Source of the DNA: Brachionus koreanus
Lineage: Eukaryota; Rotifera; Eurotatoria; Ploima; Brachionidae
DNA: 64,000 nt
Assembly: GCA_016987375.1 (NCBI GenBank)
Contig: PJRA01000263.1
Span: 1,708,417 to 1,772,416 of the forward strand
Reading direction: 5' to 3'
A program made the position numbers and the translations under genes. The notes beneath the pieces were generated by a model. The model worked only from the letters and a program-made list of their open reading frames with translations. It made no database searches and had not been told where the DNA came from. This document shows positions 1 to 12,903 of this stretch, piece by piece; position 1 is the first letter of the stretch; each line of letters starts with the position of its first letter.

Positions 1-345
1 TTAAACTTGAACAAGTGCAAAGAAGAGCAACGAAACTTGTTCCACAAATAAGAAGTTTGAGTTATGAGTCTAGACTTGCTAATTTGAGACTAGAAACTCT
101 AAAAGAAAGGCGAGAGCGTAGTGATCTTATTCAATTTTATAAAATTCACAACAATTACAATCATGTCAATTGGTACGATGCGGAGCTTATGAGTTCAGTA
201 AATAATGAAGAACCAAATGAAGGAGTAAGAGGAGCAAAGCATCGCATTTGCTAACAAAATGTGAAGCAAGGCGAAACTTTCTATCAAACCGAGTGGTGAA
301 CAAATGGAATAGTCAATTTAGTTAAACTAAACTTGACCGTAGAAT
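1..345 (+). mobile_element. 3' end of a LINE (CR1/Jockey-type) reverse-transcriptase gene, frameshifted
   Basis: The frame at 6-254 reads KLEQVQRRATKLVP followed by a conserved SYESRLANLRLETLKERR block. This is the typical C-terminus of CR1/Jockey-clade LINE polymerases, just after the reverse-transcriptase thumb. The frame stops at 252-254, but the protein continues in another frame at 245-322 (reading ARRNFLSNRVVNKWN), so the copy carries a frameshift near 240-250 and is dead. The 3' untranslated tail (about 318-351) matches, in reverse orientation, the sequence next to a TAA repeat at 32052-32090. Both copies therefore belong to one family. The copy is cut by the window edge, so the 5' part is unknown. 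Confidence 0.82.
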
Positions 346-803
346 ATTAACTTTTATTAATTTTACTAAGTTTTAGTTAATGTTTTTAAATATAAAAAAG
401 CTCATATATTAAAAAAAAAATATTATTTTACGATTAGCTCTTCTCATCATTAATGATCAAATAATTTTTAACAAAAACTTACAAATAATATTTGTTCTCC
501 TTAATTTTGTACAAAGAAGAAAAAAAGTAGAAATTTAAATTCTAAGTTGGCTAAAAGCCGCTAGCACATAAATTACTGGTTAAAAGAGATTATTATTACA
601 GACTAGATGCCAATTATGAAGTTAACTAATTTTTTCAGCTGAAATTAAGATTAAATTTAAAAGCATAATTGTTAAATTGATTTCGATTAAAAAAAATGTT
701 TTTTTTTTGAATATTCTCGTGTTAGGTTAAAAAATAAAATCTCAGCTAAATAAATTTGAAATATTTCAATTTAAATAAAAAAAATAATTATTAAGTTAAA
801 ATT

Positions 804-1330
804 ATGGAGAAATTTGCAAACAGAGTTCAAGAGGAAATCGAATCCATCGATCGAGAGTACCTGAGAAAAATACAGGTAAAAAATTAGATTTTAATAAAAC
901 AATTGTCAATAAATTGTCTTTTTACCAGGGTGATATGTTTAGATGTAATGCTAAATGCTGTGATAATCCAAACACATCCCAGGCTGATATGGAGCGATGC
1001 CTAGAAACATGTTCACATCCAGCTGTTAAAGCTCAGCAGTTCATGAATCAGCAAATGCAAGAAATTCAAGTATGAATAACTAGGTTGTTTAAGCTACGGG
1101 AACCACTTTTAAAATTAAACAATTTTTAATAGGATAGAGTACAAAGATGCTTAATGGGCTGTGCTGATGAGGTAAAAGACAAAACAACGTTTAACAGAGC
1201 TGAGGATTTAGTTAATTCTGTCGAAATGAAGAAATGCAGTGCTAAATGTGAGGATGAAATGCTCAAAATTCTTCCTAATTACACTAAAAAAATGAGAGAA
1301 TGGCTAAGCAAGGGTTATAATATGCAATAA
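804..1330 (+). CDS. FAM136A: FAM136A-family mitochondrial twin-CX3C protein
   Basis: Three exons (804-875, 929-1069, 1133-1330) with GT-AG introns of 53 and 63 nt, both in phase 0, give a 136-residue protein; vertebrate FAM136A is about 138. The sequence begins MEKFANRVQEEIESIDREYL and carries four CX3C motifs: CNAKC, CLETC, CLMGC and CSAKC. This is the spacing of small proteins oxidised in the mitochondrial intermembrane space. Family knowledge places FAM136A in mitochondria and links it to intermembrane-space proteostasis; the exact role here is inference. An AATAAA overlaps the stop codon. GET1 starts only 146 bp downstream on the same strand. No single open frame covers the gene, so the call rests on splicing. 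Confidence 0.93.
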
Positions 1331-1476
1331 AAGATTTAACAAAAAAACTTTTTTTTCATTCAAATATTTTTGGTTAAAAATTAAATTTTTGCTAAAGACA
1401 TTATTATTGACATCATGTGTATTATGATTTTCTAAATTCTAAATTTGAAAAAAAAAATTCTAGAAAATAATGAAAA

Positions 1477-2037
1477 ATGGAAATTAATTATTGGGCTATA
1501 TTTCTGTCACTTGCTATTAACTTAATGAAGCGGTATTCTTCGAAATTATGTTCGTTGATTTTGCTTAAAGTTTATACCAAAGAAACACCAGAAATCAATG
1601 AGTACAGAAGTCAGCTAAAAATTCTTAGAGAAGAAAAAAATTGCATAAATCCAATGGACAATTTTGCAAAATATGCTCTTGTTGATCGAAAAATTAACAA
1701 ACTAATTGACAAACTTAAGGAAAACAAAAGCTCAACACAATCAGAAAGAATGAAATTAACGATGTATATAAATGTTGTATTCACAATTTTTACGATTTTA
1801 TTATCTCTGATTCTAATATGGTTAAATTATTCCAAGCCAGTTATCGACTTTTCGAGCTTATTAGACAGGTCTGATTTGAACGAAAAAAGTATCTTTTTTC
1901 CATTGAACAAAATGCTTTCCTTTCCAAATAAGACCGGAAATAATTCAATTGGTGTAAGTGCCTGGCTTCTCATTGTTAATCGTTTCATAGATATTATTAT
2001 CAATAAAATAAATTCGACTACGCTCTTAAAAAATTAA
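1477..2037 (+). CDS. GET1: GET1/WRB, ER receptor subunit for tail-anchored protein insertion
   Basis: The intronless 186-residue protein has the Get1/WRB (CHD5) layout: an N-terminal membrane segment (about 4-30), a cytosolic coiled coil (about 40-88) and two C-terminal membrane segments (about 95-120 and 160-180). The coiled coil contains NPMDNFAKYALVDRKINKL, which matches the family's signature region. In the family, Get1 and Get2/CAMLG form the ER insertase that accepts tail-anchored proteins from the Get3/TRC40 ATPase. The ATG at 1477 fits the family N-terminus. A short upstream ATG (about 1469) in another frame overlaps the start and could lower translation. It follows FAM136A closely on the same strand, but no operon is implied. 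Confidence 0.9.
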   Translation: MEINYWAIFLSLAINLMKRYSSKLCSLILLKVYTKETPEINEYRSQLKILREEKNCINPMDNFAKYALVDRKINKLIDKLKENKSSTQSERMKLTMYINVVFTIFTILLSLILIWLNYSKPVIDFSSLLDRSDLNEKSIFFPLNKMLSFPNKTGNNSIGVSAWLLIVNRFIDIIINKINSTTLLKN

Positions 2038-4060
2038 ATTTTTAAATGATTTTTTTTTTAATTGTTACTTTAAACATAAAAATTATTGATTGAATTTTTT
2101 TACTTTAATGTGTTCCTCAAATTAAAAATTTTAATTAAGATAGAAAATTATCTAAGAAAATTTTCTAAGAGAATTCAAAACAAAATTATTAATTATAAAT
2201 TTTGATTGAAATTAGTGTTGGGTACCGTAGGTGACGGTCATTGGACCGCTTTAACTTGGTGTTGGCCATCTTAATGGCTGCGGTCCAGCGACCGTCGCCA
2301 ACGGTACCCAAAACTAATTGAAATAAAACAATTTTACACTTTTTTTTAAATAGATAGATATCTAGTAAGTTTAATAGTATTTTGAAAAAAATTTTATTAC
2401 AGTTAGAGTTGGGTACCGTCAGTAAATTTTACAAAATACAAAAAAATACAAAATTTGTCTAAGTCACAAAAAAGTTATGCTTGACTTAAAAAAAAATAAA
2501 ATTTTTAAGTCATTGACTTAAGACTTGTGACATTCTGATTTTTTTATTTAGCTAAAAAAGTTTTTGCCTCATTTATCAATTCGTTTCTATTTTATCTAGT
2601 GTCAACAAAAGAAATATTTTATGTTCTGAACAGATATTTTTTTTAAATATAGGTATAGATTATATTACTGATATTAATTAATTTATGTCGATTTTTTTGC
2701 TTTAAAAATTATTTTATTTTGAAAATAATTTTACTAGAATTGAAGAATAATTAGCTGAAAAAAGTGTTTAAAAAGTGGTTTATTGAATTAATTATTTTAT
2801 TAAAAAAAATTGTTAGCCTTATGTCTTAATAAAATTTATACATACTTGTCCTACAGCTTTTGTTTAGAAAACTTTTTAAAATTCTCTAAAAGCTAAGAAA
2901 ATTAATAAAAAATTAAAAATAATTCTTAAAACAAAGATAATTACAGAGCATTCTTTAATATAAAATTTAACTTTTTTCTATGAAAAGAAATTAATTTATC
3001 AAAATTAGCTTTTTTGTCTAATTATAAATTACTGTTTTATGAGTGAATATAGTCGAGATTTATCAATAATGAATTAGATTTATTTTGAAAAAATAAATTT
3101 TCAACAAAAATAAATTTAAATAAGCAAAAATTATTTATTTCAATGTATTAAATGAATCTTTTTTGTTTAACAAAAACTAATTAATTTTTAACATCAAGCA
3201 ATTAAACATTTTCAAAAAAGGGGCAAAAGACTAACATTTATTTGTGATCTCTGGATCATACAATTCCACTTTTTGATTTTTAATAAGATAGAATAATCTA
3301 ATAAATAAATAGATTTATTGAATCAAAAGGCAATAAAATTTTCTAAAAAGATCATAAATTAAATTCTAGAATAAATTCTTAAATTTAGTATTTTTCTTAG
3401 CATGATTTTTAATCTATAAATCATTTATTAAAGTTTATTTAATATATAAAATAACAAATAAACATTTTTTTTTAATTATCATCATATTATATAACATTTT
3501 AAATTGAAATAATTATCATTAATGAATATTTATCCTTTTTTAAAAATAAATTCAATTTAAAATTTTATTTAAAAAAAAAATACAATTATTTTTGATTAAA
3601 CTAAAATCACATTTAAACCCGAATTATTGCTTTGACTATTCTCTATAATTATACTCTATTCAGGATATATTTGTTTTTGTTAATTATAATATTTTATTCA
3701 ATAAGAAAAAAATTAATTTAAATTTACCTTTAAAAAATTTTCGAAAAATAAAATTTACTAAATAAAACTTTTAAATGTACAGCCATATGTGTCTAAATAG
3801 ATATTTCTAAAATTAAAAAAAAATTAAAATTAGTTTTTTTATTTAAATAAAAAGAGTTGAAAATCAAAATTGAATATGATTAATAATTTTTTTCGAGTTT
3901 ATTTTAGTGGTCTTAAATTTTAAAATTTAAATAATAAAAAAATCGACTTTACTAATCGTATATAGAATACTTGTTTGGTAATAATTTCTGTACAATTACA
4001 TATGTATATTGCCGATGCAAAGATGATAGAAATACAAACATGGTTGTAATAAGTTAAAGA
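2038..4060. other. AT-rich spacer with one GC-rich foldback element
   Basis: No coding region is supported. Apart from the palindromic element at 2210-2319, which is listed separately, the stretch is homopolymer-rich A/T sequence. A second isolated copy of the foldback's terminal motif (GTTGGGTACCGT) occurs at about 2408-2420 without a partner arm. Confidence 0.7.
2210..2319. repeat. 110-bp foldback (hairpin) element with GGGTACCGT termini
   Basis: The two ends are inverted copies over about 40 nt with only about 5 mismatches. The left arm starts AATTAGTGTTGGGTACCGT and the right arm is its near-perfect reverse complement. The arms are markedly GC-richer than everything around them. A truncated terminus of the same kind lies near 2408. 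The shape suggests a miniature inverted-repeat transposable element or a foldback hairpin. No coding capacity is present. Confidence 0.8.
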
Positions 4061-4984
4061 TTAATTATTCGATACAATTTCGTTTATATGCCATCGTTCA
4101 ACCAAAGAGCAATTATTCGTATCTTCAAACGAACCTCTACGATCGCACACACAAGAGCTGAGTAATTTAGCGTTGGTTTTTTCGGCCAAAATCGAACAGA
4201 ATTGCTCTCTGTTTGGAGCAGCAGATTCAAGGCCAAGGTAGAAAATTTCTTCCCAATATCCTATTGAAATTCCTAATCTTTTAGCAAGCCGAAATACTGT
4301 TTGTAGCAGACTCATCAAATTAGGATCCAAGCTTTTCCCATTTGCACCACATGGCTTACAAGAAATCATTTTTTCTTCGTGCATGAATTTAAATTCGCAA
4401 ACGAATATGTCCAAATTTTTTAATTGAGCCGATTGATTTGACCCATTTGGATTGACGAGGCAATTGATGAACTTTTTTGACTTTGGCTCCAAAAAATTTA
4501 TGGTGCTGATTATGCGAATAGAGCCGATAAGTGTTTCAAGAGTGCCTTGATGTAGCTTTGAAATTATAGTAAAATACATATCCTTAGTACCGGGACTTTC
4601 GTTTACCACTGCAGGAGTCAGAGATGTGATAGACTGATTCAATGATGCTTTTGAGTTGAATTTATCGGGAAATAAATAATCAAGATGTGCTACAATTGGT
4701 TCTATTTGATAAAAATCTGCCTCTTGCCTTAACTGAGCGTACTCGCTGAAATTTTCGGGTATGTTTAAAGTTTTGTCCCTGAGAAAATTTAGAATATGCC
4801 TAAAAATAGGACCATCTCGGTCAATGAAAATTCGCTTGTTTGTGTCCGTAGCTGTTGGTATTTGACCGCTAATCATCCTACAAAGCATCGAATCCGGATA
4901 ACTAAGTATGGTTGTTCTCGATGTGGTGTAATTGAAGCCGCCTACATTCAACTCTATTATCTCATTTTGATCATTTGGCTTCAT
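4061..4984 (-). CDS. KCTD-family BTB/T1-domain protein
   Basis: A single open frame of 307 residues starts at the ATG ending at 4984. The N-terminal BTB/T1 domain (about residues 8-104) carries the KCTD hallmarks IIELNVGGFNYTTS, SYPDSMLCRMISG, FIDRDGPIFRHILNFLR and LRQEADFYQIEPI. This wording is closest to the KCTD6/KCTD21 and KCTD1/15 subgroups. KCTD proteins usually act as oligomeric adaptors for cullin-3 ubiquitin ligases or as regulators of signalling complexes. The C-terminal 190 residues contain several cysteines (CKPCG; CVCDRRG) and no domain I can name, so the exact orthologue is left open. The overlapping plus-strand frame at 4796-4999 is a shadow. Confidence 0.88.
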   Translation of the reverse strand: MKPNDQNEIIELNVGGFNYTTSRTTILSYPDSMLCRMISGQIPTATDTNKRIFIDRDGPIFRHILNFLRDKTLNIPENFSEYAQLRQEADFYQIEPIVAHLDYLFPDKFNSKASLNQSITSLTPAVVNESPGTKDMYFTIISKLHQGTLETLIGSIRIISTINFLEPKSKKFINCLVNPNGSNQSAQLKNLDIFVCEFKFMHEEKMISCKPCGANGKSLDPNLMSLLQTVFRLAKRLGISIGYWEEIFYLGLESAAPNREQFCSILAEKTNAKLLSSCVCDRRGSFEDTNNCSLVERWHINEIVSNN

Positions 4985-7900
4985 TTCTTTAAAATCTAAA
5001 AATTAGACTTTTTCGAAATGTTTAGAATAAATTCAAAGCACTAAGTTTTTTTTTTTTTGTAATAAATGTCGAAGCCCTAAAGTTATTTTGTTTTATTTTT
5101 GACTTTCAGAAAATCCAGTTTGTAAATGATAACATCAAATTGTTTCTTTTACGAAATTCGTGTTAAGTTTTTGTTTTATAAAGCCAGTCTGAATTGAATG
5201 GAATTTTTTTTTCTTAAGCCTAGAGCTTGTCCAGACCTGATGTAAGATTTGTTCAAGGTAAACTAATCAAAATAATATTTATTGTATAAAGCTAAAAAAA
5301 TAAATAAAAAATCTGAAATTTTCAAATTCTAATCTTTATTTATAATAAAAAAAAATAAAAATAAATGACTGAGTAATTTAACTTGGAATGAAAATAAACT
5401 ATTAAGCAATTTTCTAAGGTAAAAATCATGATATTCATCATTAGAAGATAAGCAACTGGCCTCTAAAACAGATCGATTTGAGCTTGTGTTCGATCTAAAA
5501 CTATCCATTTGTTTGCGCAATTCTTAGCCCAAATTTTTCCGCTACTTTGCTTCTTTTTACTTTTTATTGGAACAACAGAGCAAGAGGATTAATTAATTTT
5601 CTTCTCTCCTAAAATTCCTATTAATTTAGTTTTAAATTAAGATTTGAAAATTAAATTGCAAGTATGCTCAAGCAATCAATGCAATTTCTGTTTTATTTAA
5701 AAAAAAACTTACAAGTTAAGAACTTATGTTCATTGCTATGCGTTGTTTTAGTTCTAGTAGCGTTATTTCTCATCTTTCCTATCTCAAAGAAATATTTTAA
5801 AATAATTGCTTAATCAGCCTTAGTTTCTTAATATTTACAAGAAATTCAAAAACTATTAATTTTAGATAATCAATTATACTTAAACCAGAAGACCAGATTT
5901 CCTCTTTTTAAAAAATTTTATTTGTTTTTTTTAATTAAAAATAAAAATAGTTTGGTTCAAAAAAATAAAATATCAAAGTCCTAATTAATTTGGCTAAATA
6001 GATAATAATTGGCTTGAAAATGGCATAATTTGACTTGAAAATTCAAGAGCTATTAGAATTCGATTTTATTTAGCCTTATTAAAATCGATTGAGGGTCTTG
6101 TATCGCTGATTACTTAACGTTAATCAACAATAATTGTCTGATGAGTTAGAACTTAAGATAGTTGATAAGAAAAATGCTTTTTATGCCTAATAAATTGATT
6201 CTGTCACTATAATATTTATGTAATTTTAATTTAAGTAACTAAATTGCATACGAAAATAATCAATATTTCATTTAGCAAAGTATCCAATGTTTTAAATAAA
6301 TTTTTAGATAAGAATGCGTAATTTATTTCTCCTAGTGCAAACTAATAATGAACATCAAACATCACAAGCTTACATAAACGACCTAGAGCCTATTAATTTT
6401 GATCAAATTAAAAAAACAAAATGTTGTGATTACATCATATTTTTGAAAAAAAAAACGAATTTAAATTTAACTAAATGCAAAATTATTGATTTTTTTAGTG
6501 TTTTCCTCTTTTTGTTCTATGTTGTTTAGCTGTTTTAAAATTCCAAAGCAAATATCATTTGTCTCTAATTTGACATGTAAAACAAGCAAGTTTGACAGCT
6601 CTCCTAGGGTTGGATAATTTTAATTTTTGAAATTTAATTACGATTATAAATTTTGAATGCACATTAAAGGGTGCTGATTTTTTATCTAAAAATGCCGAGT
6701 TTACATTAAAGAAATTAACTTTTCTAAGTCGATTAATAACAAATCGAATGTATATAAACAAGATTGCATAATTTGGCCTTGAGCGTCTTAATGTTGTCTA
6801 TTTAGAGAAAGCCCAAAGCAATTGATATTTATGAAGAAACAGCTAGAGTTTAATTAAGAACATATAAACTTGGCTTAGTAATTAAACATAAGATTTTTGA
6901 GAGCATATTTAAAATTAGATTAGAGCTAAAAGAAATTAAACTTAGATAAACGAATATAAAGAGCATAGAAGTCGAGTGCATTCAATCTAAATTCAATAAC
7001 TATAAATTTGATTAGTTATGTAATTACTAGTTTTTTCCAAATTATGTTTCCTAGTAAGATTAAAGTCTGCGTGCTAAACTCTTATTTGACAGGAACAGGT
7101 TCGCCAAAAAGCTACATTTAGTCAATAATAAATTTACATTTTGATGATGTAACCAAGGTTTTATCTAAGCATTGTTTTCATAAAATTTGATTAATCTAAA
7201 ATTTGTACCATTTATACACTCAACTAGAAATTTAAATTTTATAGCAAAAATTTTCAAAATTAATTTTCTCCAAAAATTTTGTATTTGTTTGCATTTTTGC
7301 TAAAAGTCTGGTTTCCTTGTAAAATAAAACTCTTTCGAGCATAAAATAAGAGCTAGTCTTTGATTTGTTTTGATTATTTTATTTCGAAATTCTGTTAATG
7401 GAAAAACCAATCTTGTTGGAATTTTGGTCACGCACCAGAAAATGGCTGAGGCAAATAACTTTTCGAATTTTTAATCAAGCATAACATCAGTGAAACTGGC
7501 AAAATTAGACAAAATTTTGCTTTATGTCAAATTCATGTTCAATAATGAAAATTCTAAATTTTCAAAAATTTAGACTTTATATCATTAAAATAACTACTAA
7601 AAATTAATACTAAATTTTGATTTGTTTTTTTTTTTCAATCAAATAAAAATTATGAAACATAAATATTTTTTTTTAATTATTTTAATTTCAACTACTATTT
7701 TAAAAATGTAGTAAATTAAGAAAATGGAAAAAGCTAAACAAGTTTTAAGCTAAATTAAGAAATTCAATTATAAATTTTTTTGGTTTTCTTTAAAAATGTT
7801 CAAAACTGCTGGATGCCAAATTTAATCAAGCTTTATTGAATCAATTAATAATTAAACAAACTTAAGAATTTTGGCAAAATTTTTGATCAAATTTCAGATT

Positions 7901-10605
7901 TAAAATTTGATGAAAAAAAAATTTTACACTACGCAATAAATTCTGTGAAATTATCTTCTCTTTAGCAGACATTTTTACTTAACTCAATAACTACTGCTTT
8001 CTTAAGTGTGATTGAAATTTCAAAGAATAAGTCAAGCCATAAAATTACTTAAAAAACATTCTTTACCTTATAGAAAACCCCTGTCATACTTTTTAATCTA
8101 AAATTATTTTTTAATTTACTTTAAAAGCTTAACAAAAAATAATAGAGCTATATTTTTGTCTGATGTAAAATCGCATTCAATTTTATAGGCAATGTTTATT
8201 GAATTTTGATCCTTTTTACAAATAGCTGATTATTTTCAAATAATTTAAGGAAATTTAAGCTTAAGATTCAGACAAATATAAACAAAATATTTTAGAAAAT
8301 AATGCAAAAGAATTATAATAACTTGATTGCGTTTATTTTGAAGAAAAAAATCGTTTTAAAATTATTTTTAAAATACATTAAAAAAATGAAATACAAATAG
8401 CCTTTGTTTTTAAATGTGCTATAAAATATAAATATATGATAAAAAAATTTTCTTTTTAGATGCGAGATTTTATTAAATAAAAAATAATTAATATTGATTG
8501 ATTTAAATAGCTTTATATTTTTTGCTTAAAAAATCAACTTTTTTAAATATTATCTATTGAAATAATTTATTTAATTTGAGAACAAATTAATAGGCGCCCT
8601 TTAGCAAAAATACTTCTAAAACTATCAGTTAATCGATTTCATAAATTCATTAAGAATATGTTAAAATTTGCTCGATCAAAAGTGAAAAAATCTAAAACTC
8701 ACATTTTTTTCTTGAGAGATTTTTTATTTGACTACTTGTTGTCAAAATTACTAAAATCCTATGCAATAAGTGTTATGTTGTGAATAGTATTATGTTTGCA
8801 GGCTTTTTAATTGTGGATTTTAAATAAGAGAATTCGAAAAATTCTAAATTAATTTAAGCTGTTTTGTATATGAATATATTTAATTTCTTAAATTTTCCAA
8901 AATTTTTTATTTGTATTTTTTAATTGATAAAAAAAATCTAATTAAAATAAACTTTATAAAAACTAGCGTGATATCGTTAAGCACAAGTTAAAATTTGATG
9001 TTTTAATTGTATAAATGGAAAACAATTAAAACATTTGAGCATTTAAAAAATATTGAACAATTTTCATAAAATTTTGCAAAGAAGCCTGTTCCTTAAAACC
9101 TAAAATTCTAGTTTTTTCCTAAAAGCTTCGTACCATCGCTTTCATATTATAGAAACCTTAATTCACCGACTAACTTCTTAAATCCGAAATCTGGGTTTTT
9201 AACGGCATAAGCTAAAATTGCGCCCAGTTTTTTAGCTAAAATTAAAAATCTAAATTCAGATTTTAGTCGACGGATAAAAATTAAATTAAAAAAATTATTA
9301 AAAAAAATATTTATATTTGTTTTAATTAATTATCAAATGACTTTAAATTTGAAAATCCAAATTTCGAATTTAAAAAGATTGTTGTTGGGGTCAAAATTGC
9401 ATAAGGAACCGGCTTCTTTTCAAGAGTAATCTGTGAAAAGAACTAATATTTTATTATTTTTATAAATATCTAATCAAAAAAATATTTATAGGTATTTATA
9501 GATATTTTGGATAAATAAAATTTTTTGTAATTTTTTGGTTTAATGTAAAAATAATAAATTAGATGATTCGCTTTTTTAATTTCTTTTTGAATCCAAATGG
9601 ATAAGAATTTTGTTAAAAATTTTTTATGAAATTATTAAGATTTAGTAAGACTCTCTTTTGCTAAATTAAAATTATATTTAAAATTAAGAATCAAAACTGG
9701 AAAAAATTTATGTGTGGTTAATAAATGATGTTATGGAATGTTATGCTTATCTTTTATTTTTCCAATAAGACTTGCTTAACATTCTAGCCATATGTTCTTG
9801 ACTCTAATTCAGTTATTTAATAATTAAAAATCAAACAGCTACTATAAAAAGGCTCATTGCAAATTTGCTCCGTAGTTAGCCTGCAATAGCTCTTGTTAAT
9901 ATTAAAAATTTAAGTAAACTAGTTCCTTTTAAAAATTGAATCAAATAAATTTTTCAATTCAACACAATTAACTGTTTTGAATTATTTTGATGTACATCAA
10001 TCTAATGTAAAATAGCTAATATGAATCAAAATTATATGCTAGAAACTTAATGCAAATATTCAATAATATTGAGATGTTTAATTATTTTTCCAATTTTCAT
10101 TGTCTAAAAGTGAAAATATTATGTTGAGTCATAAAATTTTCCACTTTTAAAAGGTTAGATATTTGATTTTAATATCGTTCTAATTCTAAAACTTTGAGTC
10201 ATATAATATAATATGTTAAAATAAACCGAGTTGAATGCTCTTTAAAATGATATAATATCAAAATTTTAAATTAAAATTTTGAAATTTTGGTCTTGTTACG
10301 TCATTATTAAAAAATAGGCCTATCATCAACAGCAGTAATTCTGAAATGTGTCTAATAAATGATAAAAATGTTTAAAGTTAGAAGGATACAATATTGGCTT
10401 GAAAAATACTCATAATAATTTAGTTCAAGACTTCATAAAAAGATAGCGTCAGATAGACCAGCCATTTTCGATTAGAATGCTCTTTGTACGGCTATTGAGA
10501 CCAACCCCAATTATCAAATGATCTCTACACATCACATTTAACGATATCTCTTAATTTGCAAAGCTAACGAGTACTTAAAAAAATACTTTTTTTTGAACGG
10601 AACTG

Positions 10606-10790
10606 AACAAAATGTTAAAAATTCTTATAACTCTTCTTTTAAAAGTCCTAATCAAGTTCTGTAAATGCAACATGGTCCAACATTCAAAGTTGCACTATTA
10701 TGATGCAGTTTGTTGCGTTTACAGAACTAAATAAAAGCCTACAGAAAAAAAGTTATTAGCTTTTTTAGCATTAATTTTTGTATGAACAAC
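10606..10790. repeat. MITE family copy A (short form), with nested inverted repeats
   Basis: A core hairpin runs from AGTTCTGTAAATGCAACA (10655-10672) to its near-perfect reverse complement at 10711-10728. Outer arms (about 10606-10640 and 10750-10790) are also inverted, with AAAATGTTAAAAATTCTTAT matching the reverse of the right end. Related longer copies with the same terminal motifs lie at 19750-20380 and 30200-30499. The internal block CATTCAAAGTTGCAC is shared with the last of these. This pattern of a non-coding, terminally inverted, multi-copy sequence indicates a non-autonomous DNA transposon. Confidence 0.75.
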
Positions 10791-10849
10791 TTTATTCTGA
10801 ATAATTAGAACAAATGTTTCACTTATCCTTCAACCGAAAGCTCGGTTTG

Positions 10850-11000
10850 TATCTTCAAGATAATGTTAGACTTTATGCAGCTAGATGAAGTGGAAGGCAT
10901 TGAACTTCTTTCTTATCCAGCATCTTTCTTCATCAGATTATCATCTTTTTCACTCAGTAGTTTATTTTCTCGAGAAAAGCATTTTACTAACCAAGACTAG
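10850..11000 (+). pseudogene. mariner-type transposase C-terminal remnant
   Basis: The plus strand reads QDNVRLYAAR and, after a frame change, EGIELLSYPA, then a degraded serine-rich stretch ending REKHFTNQD. These correspond to the HDNARPH, LPHPPYSPDLAPSDY and FTNQDE blocks at the end of mariner transposases. There are stops and frameshifts, so the copy is dead. A better preserved piece of the same superfamily lies in an AXDND1 intron near 46.8-47.2 kb. Confidence 0.6.
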
Positions 11001-12903
11001 TTGATGAAGAGTATTGTGACTTTTTTTTTACTCCTAAAGCCACAAATTGTACAAGAGAGGAATGGAACTACTCGCTGAAAGATGACTAAAGACTCAAAAC
11101 AAAATGGTTCAAATTTTGAAGATTAGCTAACTATTGATTTTTTCTATTGATAAAAAAATGCAAAAATTTTTTGCATCCCTCTAATAGATAAAAAATTGCT
11201 TAAAAACTTCGAGTAAGATTAAATTTTAGAAAAAAAGCATTGATTATCAGAAGCTTAAGATCACTAAAAAAGTAACTTTTTGGATAAAGATTTAAAAATT
11301 ATTATTACAGGTCCATAAATCAAAAAACTTTAAAATCAGAGCTAAAAATAAAGCTTTACTTTTGAGAATAAAAAAATTTTTATCTCTAAAATTTTAAGAG
11401 AATCAATAAAATTTATGGCACCAAATAATTTTACTTTTCGACAGTTTTAAAATCAGAATTAAAATTGTTGAATTATCATCTTATTTTTTTTTAATCGACC
11501 TAATCGTACTATCTAAATTAATAATTGAATTTCAATAAATTGCATAATTATATAAACAAATTAAAATCAAGTAAGCGTTATTACAAAGAGTTGTTGAGTT
11601 TGAAATAAACTTGAGTTGATTTCCTTCATAAGGCTTTCTAGTTTAAAAAATATAAGCTTGATTTTATCCAAACAAAGAATGTTTTCTTGATAGTTATTGG
11701 CAGAAATGAAAAAATAATTAATATTGAAAACAAAATAATATCTGTTTAAAGAGATTTCCTTTTAGTAAAGATTATGTAATTCATTTTTTGCTATCGAGAT
11801 AGATAGCGTTAAGTGAGAAAAAATAGGTTTCCTCCTCTCTCCACAAGATATGTTCTAATCGTTTCAAATCAATTAATTATCTATTTGGCCATTTTGCTAA
11901 AATTTGAAGATATTATCGACTTAGATTTCAACTTGAGCGTTTCAATTTAAATCAAGAAAGAGAAGAGTTCTTTTTTTGGTAGATAGATAACCACCGATAG
12001 AAATTTACGATTCGAAAAATCGTAAAAATCTTAAGAGGATTTTTCTTGTAAAATGCTTTCCATTTTAAGATAAAATTAATTAAAATTAGCTTTGATTTAA
12101 TGCAAAAATCAAAATCTATATACTTTCTAAGTAGCTCTACATGAATCTTCTTTATCTATCCAACTCTCCACCAGAATTTATTGTTTTATACTTGTCTACT
12201 GATTGACATCCAAATGAGGTTTGCCTTAAAACAAGGATCTTCGTGAGCTTTGGGTGAATTGAACGATAAATCATTATTATTAAAATTTTGATATTGATGA
12301 CTAGAATTTATTAAAGGATAATACAAGATTTACATATAATTTCGAGTATGAAGAAAAAAAAAATTCATTAAAACGCTAAGTATCTGTCAAAATAAGTTGT
12401 AAAATACGCGCAAGTTGCTTGCTTTCTTGAATACCAAAGCTCAAATTCAAATAAAGATTATGTTGTGAATATTTTATTATACTTATATATAAATATATTT
12501 TTTTTTTTACCAAGAAACAAATAATTATTTATGGCGATCAAACCTGTTCTTATACCCAATATAATCCTTTAGATTGAATTAATAATTGATTTTGAAAAGA
12601 AAACAAAGAAATAAAGATTTTGATCAGTATGAGAATTAAAGATATTGCGTGTTATTTTTAGTTTTTTATTTTTACTTGCACAAGTCTTTTTAAAAATTTG
12701 GATTCTAAAAATTCATTATTAGTAACATCTTGGCATTCGTTGATGACTTTTTTAACCGGATTATGAATGAATTAAAAATAAATTATCAATAAAAAAGCTA
12801 TTTTATTTTCAAGTAACTTAATAACTAAAGAGGTTAAAAATTCTTTTAATTAACTATCTTAATAATCTAGATTGCTTATTCAAAAAAACGATAAAAAAAA
12901 TTA

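Larger units (their letters stand above)
4985..12903. other. 7.9-kb gene desert
   Basis: No gene is supported. Short frames exist (for example 5329-5520 minus, 63 residues; 6314-6529 plus, 71 residues), but they have A/T-driven composition and no recognisable motif. The supported content is a MITE copy (10606-10790) and a mariner transposase remnant (10850-11000). Confidence 0.6.

Noticed and set aside
4796..4999. 67-residue plus-strand frame
   Set aside because: It is antisense to the conserved BTB domain of the KCTD gene and has no motif of its own.
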